The notes beneath the pieces were generated by a model, which did not search any database, was not told the origin of the DNA, and saw nothing but the letters and a program-made list of their open reading frames with translations. From Nemertoderma westbladi (lineage: Eukaryota; Xenacoelomorpha; Nemertodermatida; Nemertodermatidae), in the NCBI GenBank assembly GCA_032718475.1, contig JAUCBJ010002803.1, positions 1-31,488 on the forward strand: 31,488 bases of DNA, written 5' to 3'. Within the stretch, counting starts at the first letter, position 1; each line of letters starts with the position of its first letter. A program made the position numbers and the translations under genes. Below, one piece after another: positions 8,771-19,009 of the stretch.

Positions 8771-9689
8771 ATTGCGGTAAGGCCTCCTTAACCTTACAGT
8801 AATCCGGTAAGGCCTACTTAACCTTACAGTAATCCGGTAAGGCCTACTTAACCTTACAGTAATCCGGTAAGGCCTACTTACTTACAGTAATCCGGTAAGG
8901 CCTACTTAACCTTACAGTAATCCGGTAAGGCCTACTTAACCTTACAGTAATCCGGTAAGGCCTACTTAACCTTACAGTAATCCGGTAAGGCCTACTTAAC
9001 CTTACAGTAATCCGGTAAGGCCTACTTAACCTTACAGTAATCCGGTAAGGCCTACTTAACCTTACAGTAATCCGGTAAGGCCTACTTAACCTTACAGTAA
9101 TCCGGTAAGGCCTACTTAACCTTACAGTAATCCGGTAAGGCCTACTTAACCTTACAGTAATCCGGTAAGGCCTACTTAACCTTACAGTAATCCGGTAAGG
9201 CCTACTTAACCTTACAGTAATCCGGTAAGGCCTACTTAACCTTACAGTAATCCGGTAAGGCCTACTTAACCTTACAGTAATCCGGTAAGGCCTACTTAAC
9301 CTTACAGTAATCCGGTAAGGCCTACTTAACCTTACAGTAATCCGGTAAGGCCTACTTAACCTTACAGTAATCCGGTAAGGCCTACTTAACCTTACAGTAA
9401 TCCGGTAAGGCCTACTTAACCTTACAGTAATCCGGTAAGGCCTACTTAACCTTACAGTAATCCGGTAAGGCCTACTTAACCTTACAGTAATCCGGTAAGG
9501 CCTACTTAACCTTACAGTAATCCGGTAAGGCCTACTTAACCTTACAGTAATCCGGTAAGGCCTACTTAACCTTACAGTAATCCGGTAAGGCCTACTTAAC
9601 CTTACAGTAATCCGGTAAGGCCTACTTAACCTTACAGTAATCCGGTAAGGCCTACTTAACCTTACAGTAATCCGGTAAGGCCTACTTAA
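8771..9689. repeat. 30-bp minisatellite, about 31 copies, almost invariant
   Basis: The unit contains AATCCGGTAAGGCCTACTTA and then ACCTTACAGT. The first unit is variant (TTGC for ATCC, CCTCC for CCTAC), one unit (8861-8888) is 28 bases, and the 26 full units from 8889 onward are identical, ending in a partial copy. Each unit holds the inverted pair GTAAGG and CCTTAC around nine bases. There are no unique spacers, so it is not CRISPR-like. Confidence 0.97.
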
Positions 9690-9750
9690 TGAAGTAAAGC
9701 TGCAATAGTCAGATACTGCAATAGGTTGAGTGCTTACATACCGGTCAGGT

Positions 9751-9824
9751 AATCTGCCGAGTTTGAAATGGTGAACATCATTTTAACAATCTGCCGAGTT
9801 TGAAATGGTGAACATCATTTTAAC
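9751..9824. repeat. 37-bp exact tandem duplication
   Basis: AATCTGCCGAGTTTGAAATG, continuing through GGTGAACATC to TTTTAAC, occurs twice back to back (9751-9787 and 9788-9824) and is followed by a third partial start AATCT. Confidence 0.95.
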
Positions 9825-11270
9825 AATCTTCCTCCATCATGAATTTAATACATTGTCGTGTCAACGTACGCACAAGACTCTACGCTTTCAATTGATATAA
9901 ACCGCGTGTTAAATGATTGTGATTTAATGTGTATTTGAATGGATCGAAAATTGCTACCCATAGAAACCAAGATAAGAAATATTATCAGAGCACTTTGTAA
10001 TGGCTACAAATCTTTGCAAGCAGAATTTAATGAGGAATACAAATCTGAAAACCGCTTAGTGAGACCTCTTTTAGTTCTTGAGTTATTCCTGTTTTCTGTT
10101 TTTCCGTATGACGGTCTGTCCGTCAAAATGTAAGAAAGACAGACAGACTAGATTCCAACAAACATTAAAACTGACATCGGAAATGAGATCAGCGACCCTG
10201 AAAACCCCTGAAATGATCATTTTAGCTCGTTGGTACTTGGTGTGCATCCTTCGTGCCAGAAATAATTAAACCAACCAGACAAGAGGCAGCCAATTTTGGC
10301 GCGAAGGTTCAAACTTTGAAGGGAGTTTTCAATGGCACTTTTCATTTTCAAATTACAACTCCTCCGTCATTTCTCACCCAATTTTCTTCGTTTTTGGTTC
10401 ATTCGAACGAGCTTTGGCAACTCTTTAAAATTATGGAATTTTGATATATATTATCTTTTTGTGTAATTAATTAGCCAATTTTAATTAAAAATATGATAAT
10501 TAATTAAATTAATTAATTAAAATACAGATGGTTGCCGGTAATTAAAAATTACATAATATATAGGTTAGTTTTATTAAAGCTCCATATACCCCAATAAGCT
10601 CCATATACCCTAATGAGGGTCTTTGGTCAACAAAAGCACCTCAAAATCTTGAAACAAAACATAGAAGAATAGAATAAAGAGTACATAGTGAAGCTAAACA
10701 AACCCTGAAATACAGTATCACAAGTGATAAATATAAATCTGAGACAGTTAATCTCGAAATACATACTAGGAATATAGCTTTTGTATATATATATATATAT
10801 ATGTCTATATATCTATAGACATATATAGGCTATATAGGCTTTTGTCTATTTGTCTATATAACTTTTGTGGAATCGATGACGCTGAATCCAAAAATCTATA
10901 ATTATACTGTAATACGTATACTGTAATAGGAAATAATGTGAAAAAATCTCAATATACTCGTATTTATTTATCAGGCAGAAATTGGCAGTTTAATTAAAGT
11001 TCAATTTTAATATTAGTTCCAGTCTAGTAAACTATATGAAAAAACAAAATCTGATAAAATGTAATTGTTAAAACAAACAATATTTTTGCCACACTATACC
11101 ACGTACGGTACCATGTACCATGTACGGTATGGTATAGGCCTACTTGCTGTCTGCACTTAATTGGGTTCTAAATCTGTAAATATAGCGCAAATTATACAGT
11201 GATATTAATAATTTTCGGACCAAATTATAAAAAATGATCAGCACCGCCCTTGCGTTCACCTCGAATTGCC
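9825..11270. other. intergenic, AT-rich, no supported gene
   Basis: A 64-codon frame at 9939-10133 starts with an ATG, but resembles nothing I know. A (TA)n tract at 10784-10802 leads into a hairpin with 14-base arms (10796-10809 and 10814-10827). A palindrome-rich ACGGTACCATGTACC stretch lies at 11104-11135. These are simple-sequence features only. Confidence 0.6.
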
Positions 11271-11383
11271 GATTGTCTGTCATTAGAAGGGGTTTATTCC
11301 TTGTAGTAACTTCCCCTGGACACCGTAACCTAGCGGTGGGTTACACGTTGGCCGTAGTTAGCATCAGCTGTTCGTCCTTGGAC
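11271..11383. repeat. 113-bp direct repeat, left copy
   Basis: It matches 13063-13175 at 110 of 113 bases in the same orientation. It begins GATTGTCTGTCATT and ends GTTCGTCCTTGGAC. It lies just beyond the 3' end of the minus-strand RT frame, where an untranslated tail would be. Confidence 0.95.
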
Positions 11384-11421
11384 TACTACTAGGATCGGCA
11401 TGCTGCATTGCAGCTGCATTT

Positions 11422-13062
11422 TTAAGAATGCTGTGCCGGCTTGTCAACAAAATTGCACCGCCACAACTCCGTATCACCCATGACATTTGCTAGATCATCC
11501 CCATCTTTAAGTCCAGTGTCCTTTAAGATGCGTCTCAAGAAAGTCATGGGCTGTCCACCATGCTTATTCACTCCATGAGGCTGCCAAAGTACAAGATTAT
11601 GCTCTGGCTGGTCCTCACGGCGAAAGCAATGTCCTGCAAAGCGGAGGCGATTTTGTTCTAGTGTCAAGCTTGGGGGAACCAATGAGACACCTCCAATGTT
11701 ATATAGTGTCTGGTTGGAGATGTGTGCATTGTACTTGACACAATGAACCCGGCGTAGCATTCTTGTGAATGTGCCATCCAGAGATTTGGTGTCCTCAGCA
11801 GTTAGAGCCCAGCATGGACTCCCATAGAGGAGTACTGGAACTACTGCTGCTCTAAATAATCGGACCTTAAGTTTCCGATTAATTCTCGGTGACTTCCAAA
11901 TCCTGGAAAGCCTATTCAAGGCTGCCCATGCCTTTCCCTTACGTATTCGAAGGTCCTCACCTGACTTCCGGATCCATGATCCCAGGTAACAGAAGTCGTC
12001 CACATGCTCAAGCATACCATCCTTTGAGCTTATGCTCATCCGATCAGAGACTTGCTGAGGACTTTCAAAGTTAACTGTCAGAATTTTGGTCTTTCTGGAG
12101 TTAATAAAAAGACCAACACTAGAAGCAGCATGTTCTAATGAGCTGAGGAGCCGTTGGGCTCCCTCTAATGATTCTGAGAGTACTCCTAAGTCATCAGCAA
12201 AGTCTAGATCAGTTAGGTACTTGGCAGGATTTCCTCGACTTCTGGAGCCAGTAGGTGGAGTTATCATCACCCCATCATCATTATAATGATCTAAGGACAT
12301 GCGTAGAACATAGTCAACCACAATAATGAACAAGAATGGTGCAAGTGTGTCTCCTTGGAGGACGCCCCATAACACTTCAAATGGTTCTGTGTCACCATCA
12401 ACAGTAGACACAAATGTTGTCGAACCATCGTATACTGATCTGATTGCTGCAATAATTTCATCAGGAATCCCATATAATGAAAGTATGCTGAACATACGTG
12501 AGCGAGAGACTGAATCAAAGGCCTTGAAGAAGTCAACAAAGATAACAGCCAGATGCCTGTCTTTCTTTTTTGCTAACTCTTCAATTATCCTTCTAAGTGC
12601 CAAAATGGGCTCCATGGTCCCACGACCTTTACGGAACCCATTCTGATTTCCACGGAGCAGTCTCTCAATGGGATCCCTGATGCGATTTAATAGAATCCTA
12701 TTGTATAGCTTTGCAGCAATCGAGATCAATGAGATTCCCCGAAAAGAACCATAGAGTGTTAGGTTGCCCTTCTTAGGAACTGGCACCAACTTATTTGTTT
12801 TCATTTCTTGTGGGACTCTTGTTGTTCGGTACATGTCTACTATGATGGGATAGATGAGCTTTAAACACTCAGGTATTTTAAAGACCTCAGGGGGAACACC
12901 ATCTACTCCACTGGCACGATTGGTCTTAATGCTCTTTGCAGCAGCCTTCACTTCTGCAAAGGAGATATCGCCAATGGGAATATCTGGGAGTACAGACTCA
13001 GACACTTTTACTTCTATAATGTTATCAGGCAATACCCTGTCATTATTGAGGAGCTTTTCAAT
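11422..13062 (-). pseudogene. 5'-truncated non-LTR retrotransposon reverse transcriptase
   Basis: About 545 codons encode a LINE-type reverse transcriptase: the fingers region with NRASGVDGVPPEVF and PVPKKGN, then SFRGISL, NGFRKGRG, motif A VDFFKAFDSV, GVLQGDTLAP and motif C DFADDLGVL, followed by the HVDDFCYLGSWI thumb and a basic C-terminal part. The two Asp of FADD and the motif A Asp are present, so the catalytic core looks intact. The frame has no endonuclease domain and is cut off exactly where the 113-bp repeat begins at 13063; an in-frame stop lies just beyond. The sequence style is closest to RTE or CR1-like LINEs, but I cannot fix the clade. It is uninterrupted to the stop at 11422, which suggests a fairly young copy. 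Confidence 0.9.
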
Positions 13063-13175
13063 GATTGTCTGTCATTGGAAGGGGTTTATTCCTTGTAGTA
13101 ACTTCCCCTGGCCACCGTAACCCAGCGGTGGGTTACACGTTGGCCGTAGTTAGCATCAGCTGTTCGTCCTTGGAC
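13063..13175. repeat. 113-bp direct repeat, right copy
   Basis: This is the partner of 11271-11383 with three substitutions. It abuts the truncated 5' end of the RT frame without a gap. It does not start with TG or end with CA, and no target-site duplication is visible outside the pair, so it is not an ordinary LTR. Confidence 0.95.
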
Positions 13176-14375
13176 AGGAAGATTATTAGCTCTTCCGCTG
13201 TTCGCGGATGATTAGCAGTGGTTGGCGGATATTAGTGGGAAGTCTGCCGGACTAGACCCAGTACCGTGGTTGAGACCGCATTTAGAACGACTTGAGGTAT
13301 TCGAACTTTGATCCCTGGATTATAACGATTAGTTAACCAGTGAAGAACTATTTTTCCCTCGAGAACCAAAGTAAGAACATTGGTGATATCTAACAAGAAA
13401 AATATATCCTTCCTTTGCTGAGAAGGAATGAATTTCTGCTTGTTATCGCTTACTCACCTATAAATAATAATAGACTTAGGGTGAGTGTAAACCCATTATA
13501 ATGCGTCAAATTTCCATGTTGCTAGGAAACTGCTTATGCTGCAACTCATGACACTAACCAATGACAAAACATCTTATTAAAAGTGCCCTAATTTTAACAG
13601 TTTTATTTTTAACAGAGCTTTTACCTCTACTGCTATACTATCCCCCACAACTCAAACTTCCACTACAATGCATAAGCATAATGCATTACATCTCGCTGTA
13701 AAGATGCCGCGATCTCATTGGAGAAACTCAGCGATTTACTCCCAACATAGCTATGGCTGACTCTTATTGGCTAATAATTATTTGACCCATATTTGCTTTA
13801 GTAGTTCCTTCCAATCTCGATGGACAACGAATAAGGCCTATAAATAATGTTCCGGTAGCAATATACTGATACTTTATGTGTTCTACTTTAAGCAACTTCA
13901 GTTATCCGTATTTTTATTTTTTCTTAAACCTATAATTGATATTAATATTACTTGTGTACTTTTCCCCAAGGGATTGGCTTAGCAACTCTAAGTGTGATTC
14001 AAAGATCAATAAATTTTATTGCAATATCTATAGGAAGGGGATTATATTAAAATTATATTCTTATAGCAAACTGTAGAGCTTACAAAATATAAAATTATGC
14101 GTTGTTTTCTGATAATGGCCCCTGTGGCATAGGGGGCCCACTACAATAAGAGCTGCGTTCAATATTCTGATACCAAATATTGGGGATGGCAGAAGAAGTA
14201 GGATGAGAAGTCTTATTGATACAGGTGAGACAATAAACTACACAATCGCTTAAAAAGGGGCACAGAGGCAATGGCAAGGGTTTGGACCATTTTATTCAAT
14301 GTGTAAGATGACTATTTTTACTTAAGATCACTTTAATTTATCACACTTATTCTATATTTTAGGTTGATTTATGTG
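13176..14375. other. intergenic, with a possible SINE head near 13267
   Basis: TGGTTGAGACC at 13267-13277 resembles a pol III A box (10 of 11) and GGTATTCGAAC at 13296-13306 a weak B box, so a decayed tRNA-like SINE head is possible. The rest is AT-rich and may hold upstream exons or the promoter of the GPCR, but none can be supported. Confidence 0.3.
14340..14362 (+). other. candidate 3' splice site before the GPCR exon
   Basis: A pyrimidine-rich run ending TTCTATATTTTAG lies 13 bases before the ATG at 14376. It fits an intron in the 5' leader of the receptor gene. It could equally be chance in AT-rich DNA. Confidence 0.35.
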
Positions 14376-15347
14376 ATGGACAATGAAACTCTAGCTCAAG
14401 TGATTATGGACTCGCTACTTGTCATCTTTATAATTCCAGGAAACGCGACCTCATTAGTAATAGCGATTCGACTCAGGAAATCCGACTCGGTTTTCACAAC
14501 CTTCATGATATCTCTCAGTTTGTCCGACCTCCTTGTTGGAATTTTCTACGTTCCTGGTCACCTCCTGGAAGTCATTCAGAAAAATAACAGCATATTCACG
14601 TGTTATGTGGCGAGATACATCCTCTACCTGAGCATTGTCACTAGTGTATACACTATGGTTGCTATTGCGGTTGTTAGGTATAGAGCCTGCGTGTACCCTG
14701 CTAGACGTCAGTTTATGGTTGCGAATGCTCTCTACATGGTCGCATGCGTCTGGACAGGATGCATGTCGTTCTGCAGTATACCATTCCTGTTTGTAGGTTT
14801 GGTATACAGATTCCGGGATAGTTACGGTAATGTAATAACCGTGTCCGGTTGGCCGGAACACATCCTATCCGATTATGTTCTAGAGCGAACATTTTGCACG
14901 TTTCGTTCTAAATTAATGGCGGATAACGTTAGATATGCGGTACTTATGAACTTTTTAGTAACATATTTATTTCCACTGGTAATAATTGCAGTGCTATACT
15001 GTCGCATAATATATATTGTAAGGAAAAAAGATTCAGATAAAATTCACCGGCACCATGTTATCAAGAGCAAAGCTGTGTTACTGATGACTGTAATTGTCAC
15101 ACTATTTGCTACGTTAATGCTACCGGAGATGATATTAAACCTAGTTGTGACATTCAATCCAACAATTGCATCGGATTTACCAGGTTATAATTGGATGAGA
15201 TTTCTATTTAGTAATATGGCTATCAGTCAATCACTGGTGAATCCATTCGCTTACTGGTTTTTCACAGCTAAGTTCCGAAATGAAATGAAAACATTATTTT
15301 GTTACAATCGCAGAAACCTAGTGACACCTACATACACTACTACTTAG
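14376..15347 (+). CDS. orphan class A (rhodopsin-like) G-protein-coupled receptor
   Basis: The 323-residue protein has seven hydrophobic helices in one exon, so it should sit in the plasma membrane and signal through a G protein. Family landmarks are GN at 22-23 in helix 1, LSLSD with D51 in helix 2, C76 and C174 for the extracellular disulfide, W126 in helix 4, P200 and Y208 in helix 5, P250 in helix 6 and NPFAY at 289-293 in helix 7, followed by a short basic helix 8. Two switches are unusual: the DRY motif reads VRY (100-102), and the helix 6 CWxP motif has Met for Trp (TLMLP at 246-250). The tail is short. The frame is open 12 bases upstream, but 14376 is the first ATG. The ligand is unknown. 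Such divergent single-exon receptors are typical of lineage-expanded invertebrate families. The loss of the DRY Asp could mean altered basal activity. Confidence 0.88.
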   Translation: MDNETLAQVIMDSLLVIFIIPGNATSLVIAIRLRKSDSVFTTFMISLSLSDLLVGIFYVPGHLLEVIQKNNSIFTCYVARYILYLSIVTSVYTMVAIAVVRYRACVYPARRQFMVANALYMVACVWTGCMSFCSIPFLFVGLVYRFRDSYGNVITVSGWPEHILSDYVLERTFCTFRSKLMADNVRYAVLMNFLVTYLFPLVIIAVLYCRIIYIVRKKDSDKIHRHHVIKSKAVLLMTVIVTLFATLMLPEMILNLVVTFNPTIASDLPGYNWMRFLFSNMAISQSLVNPFAYWFFTAKFRNEMKTLFCYNRRNLVTPTYTTT

Positions 15348-15478
15348 TAACTTGGCAGTGCTGTCTGTAATTCCACTCTTTGATATTCGAATAGTTATCA
15401 TATGCATAGGCCTACAGTTATCATGGTAATACAAGTCATTTCTGCAATAGTAACGTTTTTGTAATAACAAAAATTAAA

Positions 15479-15651
15479 TTGATGCACGCAAAAAAAAGGA
15501 AAAACAAATAGTCGGCCGAAGCCGGAGGCGACCCGAAGGCTCTTCTTTCGATAGCTGCTACCCGAGGGTGGGGGTGGGCGCTACTCTTATCCCTTGTTTT
15601 GCTCCCATAAATTTAACTGGTACTCAACTTCAACTTTATTTGATGCACGCA
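15479..15651. mobile_element. possible short insertion flanked by 12-bp direct repeats
   Basis: TTGATGCACGCA at 15479-15490 recurs at 15640-15651. The 149 bases between them include a GC-rich core (CGGCCGAAGCCGGAGGCGAC and CCCGAGGGTGGGGGTGGG) unlike the AT-rich flanks. The duplicated word could be a target-site duplication of a SINE-like insert. An A-run follows the left copy where an A-tail would not be expected, so the class is unclear. Confidence 0.35.
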
Positions 15652-16020
15652 CAGCCAGATATTAGCGGTAATATGGTAATAAATCTAGCGATCACGATAA
15701 AGTGCGAGTGCGACGGCTCATTGTAAACACCAAATTCTCATTCATACCGGTACCCCCGTAACATAATTTTTATTGTGACTGTAACTGTAACAATAATCGG
15801 TATAATTTAAATTATTTATTTCGCGATGTTGTGTTGATTTTGCCTGGATATTGATGTTGTATCTATGACTAATTTATTTGCCATTATTGGTAATAATACA
15901 CAGAGCCTACTCTATATGTCCTTACTTGTATATTTGTTGTTGTCTATATAATTTTACTTCGTTTCCTAAATGCGCAATGAACTTTAAATCTCAGATGTAC
16001 CATCAACCGAAAAGGGTTGA

Positions 16021-16059
16021 AACCACACCTGTAATGGTGTGGTTGTGTACAACCACACC
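16021..16059 (+). repeat. three-arm alternating hairpin
   Basis: AACCACACC (16021-16029), GGTGTGGTT (16036-16044) and AACCACACC (16051-16059) follow each other. The middle arm can pair with either neighbour. With the right arm, pairing extends to TAATGGTGTGGTT and AACCACACCATTA around six bases. It lies in non-coding DNA, so a regulatory role is unproven. Confidence 0.8.
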
Positions 16060-16137
16060 ATTATTGCATTGTGTAATTATTAAATAGAATAAAATCTCCT
16101 ACAGCAAACGATAGGCGACTTCTTGCAATGTCTGAAC

Positions 16138-16200
16138 GCCTCTAGCTCAGCTGGTTCTCAACGAAATTCGAAATATTTTAGAGTCCTCGCAATGCATGCT
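16138..16200 (+). other. tRNA-like 5' fragment (pseudo-tRNA or SINE head)
   Basis: CGCCTCTAGCTCAGCTGGTT reads like a tRNA acceptor and D-arm, and TAGCTCAGCTGG at 16143-16154 fits the A box perfectly. No clear B box or T-arm follows (only ATTCGAAAT), so this is a decayed or partial tRNA-derived sequence. Confidence 0.4.
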
Positions 16201-16499
16201 TTATTCAAATTATCATCTCCTTAGAACAGCCATTTTATCAAGTCGGCCATTTTATCATTGCCACGATCATATTTCGACAATTTGTCTTACTGCTGGGCTG
16301 GCAGAGCCGGATGTTCAATTTCTGAGCTATTTCGATACAACAAGCCGTTTAAAATCGTCTATTTGGCAATATTTAGACACCTCAGTCGGCTTTATTTTTC
16401 GTTTATCTGCAGATTCTGAATCGGAAACCTGTTTTAAATTTCACCAAAAATTGCAAAGATATATCAAAAGGCGAAGTATACATTTTGACAAGTAGGCCT

Positions 16500-17199
16500 A
16501 CTGTATACCTTTTGGTATTTAGATGAAAAAAATTCCATGCTCCTAATAAACTGGTCAAATTAACACTTTAAGTTCACGTTTCTTTCCTTAGCAAATGGAT
16601 TTTTGAACTTTTGGTAAGATTTTACCCAGATTTTGTAAAAGAAACTTTAGTCCAATCAATGACTATCGATTGACTGAACTATGTACTTCTACATAGTTAC
16701 CAATTTGTTTCCAGAGCAACATAAAATTTTCTAATCATTTAATACGTTTTATGTCGTTAAATTAGTTACCGGCAGTAAATTTACTTACGGCATATTTGAT
16801 TAAATTTATCAGCGGTTCACTACTAATAAAATCCTGTTATTGACATTTATTTGATCAATTTAATTAATTCCCGATATCAAACAAAATGTTAATATATTAT
16901 ATATGTTAATTATGTAAACAGGGGGGGGGGGGTTTGTACGAACTTGGTTGATAGGATACCAAATAATGATCCTCCAACCAATTCAGGTGATTATTTAATT
17001 TCCTCGGAATTGTTTTGGTCGGAAATGGTAACGGATATTTATAAAATTGTAAATATTTTCGTAAATATTATTAGCTAAAAGCAATCCTCCAATTTAACAA
17101 TGTATACCTGTTTGTATACATGTATTGCCTGTTTTCGTTGTGAACAGGCAATAAGGAATTTTATCATTAAACAAGAATTACGTATACTTAACAGCGGGG
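16500..17199. other. AT-rich intergenic DNA with a G12 run
   Basis: No gene is visible. CAGGGGGGGGGGGG at 16919-16932 resembles the outer end of the poly-G MITE at 2049, but no inverted partner was found nearby. Confidence 0.5.
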
Positions 17200-18010
17200 A
17201 TAAAAAATAATTCTATAAATACGCGAAAAGTAGGATAACCACTCGCTCCGCAGTTGCTTGTCTCAATAAACCAGATGGTTCACTTGCGACTACCAACAGC
17301 GATAAATGTGATTGTCTTTTGAAACAATATTCGTCAGTTGGTGTGGCTGATAATAACTGTAATGCCCGGATTAAAAGCTGTAACTGATAAAAGGTTTGAT
17401 ATACAATTGATTACTGAACATAAGGTGTATAAGCATTTAAATATATTACCTAGTAAATACAGTGAAACCCCTGACGGTATCCCGACTGCTATTTTAAAGA
17501 TTCTAAGATTTGAATTATGTGTAACTTTGTGTTTAATTTTAAATAAATCGTTGACCGCGACTGGCGAAGTGCAGCGTATTTGGAAGACAGCTGATATCAC
17601 TCCCGTCTATAAAAAGGGTGATGTTTCATTGTCTTCCAATTATCGTGTTAAGTATTAAGTTAGGGTCGAATTATTCAAGTTATTCTAGAATTATATCAGG
17701 TGTACCACAAGGTTCCTGTGCAGGACCATTATTATTCGTGCTATATATTAACGATTTGCCCTATAATTTTTATTCTGGTGTTAACACACGTTTATTTGCT
17801 GATGATGCAAAGTTATTTTCTTCTTTTGGCACAGCGACGGAAAGAAACAAGTTGCAGAGTTACTTAGATATCTTTAGATGTTTAGACTTAATGTTTTATC
17901 ACGTGCGATAATGTATCGCTGTTAACTGCCTACAAATCGTATTCATACGACAAATTCTAGAATACAGCAGTACTGTCTGGAATCCATGCGAATCAATCCA
18001 TGTCTGGAAG
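17200..18010 (+). pseudogene. decayed LINE reverse transcriptase
   Basis: Pieces of one LINE ORF are recognisable in order. FYKYAKSRITTRSAV and LNKPDGSLATTNSDK (from about 17210) are the linker before the RT domain. TPDGIPTAIL, WKTADITPVYKKGD and SSNYR (17460-17650) are the fingers. After a deletion of the middle of the domain, SGVPQGSCAGPLLFVLYIND and RLFADDAKLF (17695-17820) give motifs B and C. RQILEYSSTVWNPC (about 17943-17990) is the start of the thumb. Frames change between pieces and motif A is missing, so it is dead. The style is CR1/Jockey-like and differs from both other RTs in this window. Confidence 0.85.
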
Positions 18011-18022
18011 CATATGTGGCAT

Positions 18023-18069
18023 AAAGTCAAACTTAAACTAGCTGGCTAAAAATTATTTACAATACAGTA
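18023..18069. repeat. two-block direct repeat, left copy
   Basis: AAAGTCAAACTTAA (18023-18036) and AATTATTTACAATACAGTA (18051-18069) recur in the same order and orientation at 19010-19023 and 19043-19061, with a slightly different gap. The pair brackets about 1 kb that includes the inverted-repeat element at 18520. It could be an old duplication or a dispersed repeat. Confidence 0.6.
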
Positions 18070-18141
18070 ATAACGAACCTGCCTATTAATAGGCCAGGGT
18101 AGTTCTTGTCAGGAGTTGAGCCATTTAAAAACACGATGTGG

Positions 18142-18159
18142 TTGTGTGTGTGTGTGTGT
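18142..18159. repeat. (TG)n microsatellite
   Basis: A short uninterrupted TG tract of about nine units lies in non-coding DNA. Confidence 0.9.
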
Positions 18160-18519
18160 ATAACCATCCAATATCTCAAAAACTCAAGCAGGTACGCAAA
18201 AATTTTAATAACAAACTCTCCATAAATTTTGGTTGCGCACAAGACTGTATATTTTTTGTGGCGTTTCGATCACGGGGTCACTGAAAAATAGCGGTTTTGA
18301 AAATTTAAAGTCGAATTTCACCGATTTCAACTCGTCGAGTATGCACCAACTTTTTTATTTGAGATATTCAGTCATCTGAGCAACATATTTGAGCTTCAGA
18401 ATCTTTTCAAATATCGCCAATCTCGCACAGAACGTCGCCAAAATTTGTTAGTCCGGCAAAAAAAAACGCACAAATTCGTCTAAAAGAGTAAATTATTTAG
18501 TTGCGGAATAATATGATTC

Positions 18520-18933
18520 AACTAGAAAAGCCAGCCATCTGGCTGTAAGGAGACCCTCCATAGACAAACGTAGTGTTAGTTGGGTCCCTCCTCATTCATT
18601 ATCATAACTCCCTCCCACATAACATAGCACTGAGATGATTCACTGGGAAGAGATATTCATCTGGTGTGGTAATACATTATACAAACATATAGTTGATGTT
18701 TGATTACTGTCTGGGTTAGAGTGAGATAGTAATGTATTTGGCAAGTAATATACTTCTCTGCAGTTTGGGCTATCCATTCAATAAATAGTAGTAGCTTACT
18801 AGGCCCACATGTACCAGCAGCTGGTGTTTCTATCGTTGAGTTGATGGCCATTATCGTGTTTTCATTTTCGCTCACTCATGGTACTGGTTTGAGGGGCAGG
18901 TTCGTTTAAAGCCAGCTTGCTGGCTTTCTAGTT
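18520..18933. mobile_element. small inverted-repeat element (MITE-like)
   Basis: AACTAGAAAAGCCAGCCATC then TGGCT at the left (18520-18544) matches the complement of the right end (about 18909-18933) with few differences. Each end can also fold alone (AGCCAGC with GCTGGCT). The 414-bp interior is non-coding. No clear target-site duplication was seen, so the class is open. Confidence 0.45.
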
Positions 18934-19009
18934 AAAATATAAGTAAGTGCATATAAAAACCGAGCTTGACGCGAGTAATAAAAAAGGCGTTGTAACTAAT
19001 TGGGCACAA

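Larger units (their letters stand above)
15348..16130. other. 3' region of the GPCR, no gene seen
   Basis: Apart from the GC-rich insert and the hairpin listed separately, the stretch is AT-rich without a convincing frame. An ATG frame at 16196-16495 further on has no recognisable domain and is not called. Confidence 0.5.

Noticed and set aside
8771-9689. CRISPR-like regular array
   Set aside because: Units abut without unique spacers and the context is an animal genome.
9939-10133. 64-codon ATG frame beside the 37-bp duplication
   Set aside because: It could be a small first exon, but no donor, partner exon or family resemblance supports it.
11889-13120. Several plus-strand frames across the first RT, and a 82-codon minus frame
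   Set aside because: They are shadows of the well-supported RT frame.
11271-13175. LTR retrotransposon interpretation
   Set aside because: The enclosed RT is of LINE type, no protease, integrase or RNase H follows, and the repeats lack TG/CA ends and a target duplication.
14454-14861. 135-codon frame antisense to the GPCR
   Set aside because: It is a shadow of the receptor gene with no recognisable domain.
16143-16154. Functional tRNA gene
   Set aside because: Only the acceptor/D-arm part with an A box is present; no T-arm or B box follows.
16196-16495. 99-codon ATG frame
   Set aside because: No domain, no neighbouring gene signals and composition like the surrounding non-coding DNA.
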